Positions 62,301-64,000 of a stretch of 64,000 nt of DNA are shown one piece after another. A model generated the notes under the pieces. It saw only the letters and a list, made by a program, of their open reading frames with translations, made no database searches and was not told the DNA's origin. The DNA comes from Steromphala cineraria. Its lineage: Eukaryota > Mollusca > Gastropoda > Trochida > Trochidae. The stretch covers positions 34,173,607 to 34,237,606 of the forward strand of contig OU744724.1 in assembly GCA_916613615.1 (NCBI GenBank). Direction: 5' to 3'. The first letter of the stretch is position 1, and the number at the start of each line of letters is the position of its first letter. The position numbers were made by a program, and so were the translations under genes.

Positions 62301-64000
62301 TCCAGACATTGTATTGGTTGATATGTTGAGAGTAGCAAATTGTGTAGAAGTATTAGGTCATGTGACATACCTGAACTATTCTATTCTGTCTAGGGGGTAT
62401 TGTCAATGGATATTTGTTTTAGAGGAAATGATCATTTGCAATACATTTTGTTATCTGCAAAAATGCAGTCTTCTTTACAGAAATTTATTCATAGTACAAA
62501 AAGTGCTAATTTAATGCCAACCAAGAACATCTACTGATGCAATGACATGAACTTAATTGTAATCTTTATTTGGAGATATCTGACAATATAAGATTGAGTC
62601 AAGATGTTTGCATTGCATAATTTACATAGTCAACCACCAAGCTTTTAAAAAGTTTATTATTAAAAGTGTTTATTGATAGAATTAGTATATATTTTGTAGC
62701 ATTATTGTCAAGGTTATTTACCACAAGATATTGTTTCTGAGAAATCTGTTTTCACTTTTCAGACCGCTCCATAAGGCAGCTTATATCCTATTGCATCAAG
62801 TTCAGAAGAAAGCTCACCCTTACATAAAGGATGAGTTCATGTTCAACTACCCATCCGTGAACTACTACGGCCACCCTCCGCCAACACCTTCCATGCTTTT
62901 GGGGGCTTATACAGGATTACTTCCCTTCCCAAACTACTTCAGCGAGCTGTACAGGTGTCTCTGCCAGTTGAAGCAGATTGATGCTGAAGCAAATCACATC
63001 CAGCTCAGCAGCCGTCTGCCTTCGGAGAAAACAAGTCTGCTGAAGCACAAGGAGCGGGAGAAGGTTCCTCTCATTGAACAGTTCCTGCTGAAGTTCCAGG
63101 GAAAGCTTGGGAAGGAAGGGCTTGAGCTGATGCTCCCTTACATAGAGGAGCTCTTTCAACAAGACACAACCACTGTGCAGGCAGCCTGGTCTTTCTTCGG
63201 ACTCATTGGGAGGGAACTGGGACCTCAGGAGACGGGTAAACGGTTTCTCTCTTTCTTGACTAGTCTGTACACTGGTGAGAACTCATCAGCCAAACATGTG
63301 AAACTGTACCACAGGAACTTCTTGATGCAACTGATAGTGAGGCTAGGTCTTGGTGTATTTCTGTCAAACTTTTCAACCTTGCTGGTAGAGGCTGTAGCGG
63401 GGTATAAAGACTTCCCTCTACCCAGCAAATATTACCATGAGGAGTTGATTGAGGAGATGCAGAGGGAAGCAGAACTGTCTGAGCGGACAACCGTCTGGTC
63501 AGGCAGCAGTCATCCAAAGTCAGAAGCAGTGGCAACAACCAATGGGCTTTCAGGGGAAGGATATCAGGATGAGGAGAGCAGTCAGTCATGGGAGACAGGT
63601 CGGGACGAGAACACTCAGGGAGACGTGGATGACATTGAGGAAGAGTTCCCAGACAACATTCTTCTCAATGAAGATGACTGTGGCACTGAAGATCAAAAGA
63701 AGAAGCTTTCCACAGACTCCATTAGTATTGGACAGGTTTCTAATTTTAGTGATGATAGTGGTGATGGAGATAATGGGATGTTGATAGGAAGTTGTGATAG
63801 AGCATCAATACACAGTATTTCAAACATTCTGGATCGATCAAAAGAGAGCCGTGATCAAAGTACGTCAGCAAATGAAAGTGATGCAGGATCTCTTTGTGAG
63901 AACTTAGATGAAGGTGCTCCAGTTTTTGAGAGCTTCAGTCCAATACCAGATACAGATGATCATCCGCATAGATCAAAGTTCGACTCAGGCACTGGGGAGG
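44215..64000 (+). CDS. WDR81: WDR81, BEACH-domain endosomal regulator (5' part, partial)
   Basis: Spliced gene with nine coding exons in the window: 44215-44301, 45622-45800, 46486-46642, 47117-48478, 60200-60382, 60950-61005, 61368-61530, 61992-62176 and 62763 to the right edge. All donors are GT, all acceptors AG, and every phase agrees, giving 1,203 codons and still open. The translation follows vertebrate WDR81 from its first residues: the N-terminal DWLRPL region, a kinase-like segment (about 170-260), the BEACH domain (about 405-645, with NFKYLMILNHLAGR, PVLPWIMDF, HHVSDVLSDITYYVYKARR, WTPDECIPEFYTDP and WIDLTFGQK), then helical linker and an acidic, serine-rich stretch. The C-terminal WD40 propeller lies outside the window. 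In animals WDR81 acts with WDR91 on endosomes to restrain the Beclin-1/VPS34 PI3-kinase and allow early-to-late endosome conversion, and also supports aggregate autophagy. Vertebrate WDR81 is about 1,940 residues, so roughly 60 percent is here. Confidence 0.95.
45113..45260. mobile_element. Possible SINE relic in WDR81 intron 1
   Basis: Starts with GATAATAATAATGAATAGC and contains CATGCTCTATTACC and ACCCATTTCCTGCTGGGTGA-C-GAGGCAC. These echo the order of blocks in the SINE at 39.8 kb but are strongly diverged. It may be an old copy or a related SINE family. Confidence 0.4.
45622..45800 (+). CDS. WDR81: WDR81 coding exon 2
   Basis: Acceptor CCTTCACAG ends at 45,621 and donor GTAAGT starts at 45,801. 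179 nt, entering in phase 0 and leaving two bases of a codon. Encodes VSNDWLRPLYHGRLPSL, a Gly/Glu-rich turn and a basic KPWRKITIKVIHK stretch, matching the arrangement of the vertebrate N-terminal region. Confidence 0.88.
46486..46642 (+). CDS. WDR81: WDR81 coding exon 3
   Basis: Acceptor TTCATAG ends at 46,485 and donor GTAAGA starts at 46,643. 157 nt: the first base completes the codon left by exon 2, then 52 codons. Contains NYRNLWMDAYKRFGG, directly comparable to the NYRNLWRHAY segment of vertebrate WDR81. Confidence 0.9.
46785..46965. mobile_element. SINE fragment in WDR81 intron 3
   Basis: Shares CAGGTACCCATTAAAACAG, CAGACTGAGTGCAATG, GATGAAGC-TCTTGC and the eroded tRNA-like head (ATTCAAACCCTAGGCTTT) with the SINE at 39.8 kb. 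The copy is old and its tail is not clear. It lies wholly within the intron 46,643-47,116. Confidence 0.65.
47117..48478 (+). CDS. WDR81: WDR81 coding exon 4 (kinase-like segment and BEACH core)
   Basis: Acceptor TTTTCTTCCAG ends at 47,116 and donor AAG|GTAAGT at 48,479. 1,362 nt, 454 codons, phase 0 on both sides. The first half carries a protein-kinase-like stretch: FVFLVQPFLPYTLSDII, then LYQVLQAMKSFHEKGL and GDTAMHNIVLD. This keeps the Asp and Asn of a catalytic loop but has no DFG after it. A Ser/Lys-rich insert follows (about 270-380), then the BEACH domain from about 405. The exon ends inside BEACH after WIDLTFGQK. Upstream codons from 47,039 are open in frame but are intron. Confidence 0.95.
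48640..52590. repeat. Higher-order tandem array (146 / 583 / 1,748 bp)
   Basis: Basic ~146-bp unit: GTGACCCCAAATAGGGTCAC, CCTATTTTCATCTTCTTCTC, then GATATGTGCAGACTCCTTGG and TGGGGATT-TAATTTGTAAC. Four variants make a 583-bp higher-order unit seen six times (spacing 583, 583, 582, 583, 583). Three such units make a 1,748-bp block present twice in near-identical form (for example, the 7-A run with GTGAGAG at 48,911 and 50,659; GGATAATGG at 49,675 and 51,423). Short minus-strand frames of 84-91 codons recur in step and are by-products of the periodicity. Confidence 0.95.
52764..53238 (-). mobile_element. 5'-truncated LINE inside the left inverted repeat
   Basis: The right inverted repeat of the transposon reads without break where the left one holds this 475-bp insert (junctions GGGAAAT / GTTTTTATACTGC). 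The minus-strand translation is LINE polymerase C-terminus: RERIEFKLLCLVYQSIHNI and GPAYLQDLI, then HKPTRSLRSSQKNLLVVP, FGANSFSHAAATLWNSLP and SVFKNNLKTHLFK. This is the standard tail of CR1/L2/RTE-like LINEs. Its 3' end (GCGCTTAGAGCATGTC, GGCGCCATATAA, TTATTATT) matches the SINE at 39.8 kb. Only the 3' end inserted, so it is dead on arrival. Confidence 0.85.
54540..57074 (+). CDS. Transposon protein, N-terminal part (zinc-finger region)
   Basis: 844 codons from ATG 54,540 (an in-frame stop lies just upstream at 54,531) to TAG 57,072-57,074. Two paired zinc-binding patterns lead: CCLC near residue 18 with YHQSC near 86, and CFIC near 131 with YHSSC near 184. A K/R-rich segment lies between them. 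The middle includes the family-like DNIDHNPTATTASTSFHGTS (about 477-496) and LPDYYTNIRPAFFAKK. The reading frame continues past the TAG without shift into the nuclease part, so this is very likely one protein split by a single stop. A short upstream ATG exon with donor AAAAAG|GTATGT (about 53,711-53,778) and an acceptor TTCATTTCAG ending at 54,474 hint at a 5' intron. Function: DNA binding for transposition, inferred. Confidence 0.8.
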   Translation: MSCLIPGSSTSQTDWRKCCLCQEDKYHNDLVSPPLHYTPDHDGYNMIAKNVPQFHDLYDMPIVLDPSRLDDGEGIEQTLRKNKALYHQSCRIMFNNTKLDRARKRKATTQNTVSGDEGIKQRRTAHKPGEFECFICEKEEPTCEMRKAMTMKLNKKVYECAKTLSDGRLLALLSGGDMIAQELKYHSSCLTSLYNRERDYLKNLEKQKQYDETDEKQAFPLAFSELVNYMIQTKSNSKDPTIFKLKDMVSLYKQRLQQLGLVAPDVNSTRLKDKLMTEIPGLESKRNGRDVLLALKEDVGLVLSQACDYSEAMTLAKAAKILRGHMLDKKSSFNGTFHERCIEDAIPTTLLQFVGMVEHGADIKSQLRFGVSKTDLTIAQLLQYNCVARYKEDAATHRHSKDRETSFPVYLGLSVFAKTRKRTIVEMLHEHCVSVSYDRVLEISAQLGDATVSRYVNDGVVCPPVLRRGLFTTAAMDNIDHNPTATTASTSFHGTSISLFQHPTKDDKGEECEPLRFGDEKIRIKKVPELPDYYTNIRPAFFAKKNPPPPSGGVTVPDATYFEQELALEYQWLEQVCKSSQTDGTDNLSWAANHASKRRESAFEVSISSLLPLFREPAHSVATVRHVMDTIKETVSFLNQDQTPVLTADQPIYALAKQIQWHWPDEYGEDKFVIMFGGLHIEMAALKSIGTLLQDSGSTGALVEAGVASAGTAESFLTASSITKARQMHQITACSLYQLLKAAYTDYYSEATGNSEELMNFEVWCEKRKLESLQFKFWHLILSMELTIFTLVRSFREANFSLYCQALSELIPYFFANNNTNYARWIPVHLRDMVTLKDKHPYLT
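57129..59042 (+). CDS. Transposon protein, XPG/FEN-like nuclease part
   Basis: 637 codons to TAG at 59,040, in the same frame as the upstream part; 18 further codons (57,075-57,128) join them. It starts in AIDQAHEQANAVIKADGGA. The C-terminal half shows the acidic motifs of FEN/XPG-type nucleases in order: IIIDGSAMV (about 237), DIVFDVY (about 279), HEEADTRIFLHA (about 370), ANDTDVLVIAI (about 396) and FTGCDVVSAFRGKGK (about 457). These correspond to the metal-binding Asp/Glu residues and the helix-turn-helix after GCD. The last 30 residues are Cys-rich (CGCKSECHGGRCKC, CSCR), resembling a CXC-type zinc module. Likely cleaves DNA during transposition; activity is inferred. All acidic positions appear intact. 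Confidence 0.85.
   Translation: MAIDQAHEQANAVIKADGGAIGLTEDPSALRRWMVAGPQVSHLVEQYDALSEAKDAVEKTSHHEQTPRAQRDFLEKVHKLSLAIDGLGNPFQEESEDLMSLDSKDIAYPSAANLIVTHYERGKTRSQEFMEGMSTEGVKMFYEPIKKNKVDFFRQKPISTDATKQRILKEDCQLFSKLFISCQSRECDLHEFFRHENTQFPASLSDGGKLYTCQKSQLAAILESYVRIPDTEPEGDTIIIDGSAMVNSLHPRTSTTFEEYATSIILPTVQTYSRKYQRTDIVFDVYLTSSLKAETRAWRGTGGRRRVTSQGKIPRSWQNFLRDNDNKTELFNFLTQHIAKTPLPNKVIVTKEENVLSNSQVDIDHLAPSSHEEADTRIFLHARNATEEGSKFIVKANDTDVLVIAISVLLVLRDIGLQQLWIAFGQGHALKWIPVHDLNHNIGLEKSRGILFFHAFTGCDVVSAFRGKGKKSAWQTWSLYPEVSDIFLKLGKYPPTIDDGDMKILEKFVVLMYDRSSTAACVNDARLAMFARKQRSYETIPPTQAALYQHVKHAAYVAGVIWSQSTLRQPETLTPAEWGWIQKGEMWHISWTTLPPIAESCQQLTKCGCKSECHGGRCKCYRFGLICSRLCSCRCVE
59473..59560. repeat. Distal remainder of the interrupted 146-bp unit
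   Basis: AATTGGGATTCTAAACTGTA, then ATGACCCCAAATAGGGTCAC and CTTAAAAACCTG continue the tandem unit broken by the transposon. From about 59,561 to 59,760 the sequence is unique and AT-rich until the right end of the outer element. Confidence 0.85.
60200..60382 (+). CDS. WDR81: WDR81 coding exon 5 (end of BEACH)
   Basis: 183 nt, 61 codons, phase 0. Encodes KAKNVYLQLVDQHKNL and GVVQLFTQPHPHR, matching the vertebrate KEKNVCLHLVD ... GVVQLFDQPHPQR at the close of the BEACH domain. Donor GTGAGA at 60,383. Confidence 0.93.
60950..61005 (+). CDS. WDR81: WDR81 coding exon 6 (56-nt microexon)
   Basis: Acceptor GTTTTAG ends at 60,949 and donor GTAAGA starts at 61,006. 56 nt: LTIGQGFFHDDQELLQEA plus two bases of the next Ser codon. 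The phase fits both neighbours exactly. The segment is poorly conserved, so the call rests on splice sites and frame. Confidence 0.78.
61136..61184. repeat. Perfect 20-bp-arm hairpin in WDR81 intron 6
   Basis: CAAGACAAATTTTATAGATT (61,136-61,155) and its exact complement AATCTATAAAATTTGTCTTG (61,165-61,184), with a 9-nt loop. It sits in the 362-bp intron between exons 6 and 7. Origin unknown: foldback remnant or a structured intronic RNA. Confidence 0.88.
61368..61530 (+). CDS. WDR81: WDR81 coding exon 7
   Basis: Acceptor TTAACCAG ends at 61,367 and donor GTAATA starts at 61,531. The first base completes a Ser codon, then 54 codons (SMGSFDILDQGRPE, LDYVEAKLGFAKRTL). It lies in the linker after BEACH, where vertebrate similarity is low. 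Confidence 0.82.
61992..62176 (+). CDS. WDR81: WDR81 coding exon 8
   Basis: Acceptor GACCAG ends at 61,991 and donor GTAATC starts at 62,177. 185 nt, phase 0 in and two bases out. Encodes EDILRFSCLMCEMFLA and SLSHRFHRIMKLSD, comparable to the vertebrate DMQALGVLLAEMVFATRVR stretch. Open codons upstream from 61,658 belong to the intron. Confidence 0.88.
62763..64000 (+). CDS. WDR81: WDR81 coding exon 9 (open at window edge)
   Basis: Acceptor TTTCACTTTTCAG ends at 62,762. Open for 412 codons to the right edge with no stop. Contains HPYIKDEFMFNYPSVNYYG, LLPFPNYFSELYRCLCQLK, LELMLPYIEELFQQD, AAWSFFGLIGRELGP and LIVRLGLGVFLSNFSTLL. These match the helical repeat region of vertebrate WDR81 (FPPYFPALHRFI, LLPFVLSLM, AQLMVRLGLQAFL). 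From about 63,440 it becomes acidic and Ser-rich (low complexity), as in vertebrates. Confidence 0.94.

Noticed and set aside
1..64000. CRISPR arrays, operons, bacterial promoters or plasmid features
   Set aside because: Introns, SINEs, LINEs and an animal BEACH gene show this is nuclear eukaryotic DNA. The regular repeats at 48.6-52.6 kb are directly adjacent units without unique spacers.

Overview
This is a eukaryotic window: AT-rich, intron-bearing, and full of decayed mobile elements. It most likely comes from a mollusc, probably a gastropod. The evidence is a recognisable animal-type WDR81 gene with GT-AG introns, tRNA-derived SINEs, LINE C-terminal remnants, and short retro-insertions that begin with GAGTGAGTGAG and carry a GCAATATTCAGCC core. 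I associate that last repeat type with abalone-like vetigastropods, so the placement rests on recalled knowledge and was not searched.

Layout. Positions 1-44.2 kb hold no gene I can support. They read as an intergenic or regulatory desert with islands of higher GC, several candidate factor-binding sites (paired CACGTG palindrome, CTCF-like core, AP-1/DR1 cluster), TTAA-flanked MITEs, a Tc1-like MITE, foldback elements, SINEs and dead LINE tails. From 44,215 to the right edge lies the 5' part of WDR81 on the plus strand. Nine coding exons (about 1,203 codons so far) have splice phases that all agree. They cover the N-terminal region, a degenerate kinase-like segment, the BEACH domain and the start of the long linker. 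The WD40 propeller lies beyond the window.

The most unusual structure is WDR81 intron 4 (48,479-60,199, 11.7 kb), which is almost wholly mobile DNA in nested layers. The outer layer is a Helentron-like element (perfect 12-bp inverted subterminal repeats at 48,511 and 59,799, 3' hairpin at 59,812). Its core is a 146-bp tandem repeat organised into 583-bp higher-order units, themselves grouped into a 1,748-bp block that occurs twice. The second layer is a 6.9-kb Academ-like DNA transposon (52,593-59,472) inserted into one 146-bp unit with an AAT target duplication. It has about 340-bp terminal inverted repeats and a 1,500-codon open frame broken by a single TAG, and it encodes an XPG/FEN-type nuclease with a C-terminal Cys-rich tail. 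The third layer is a 5'-truncated LINE inside the left inverted repeat of that transposon. The LINE shares its 3' tail with a full-length SINE at 39.8 kb, which suggests a LINE-SINE partnership.
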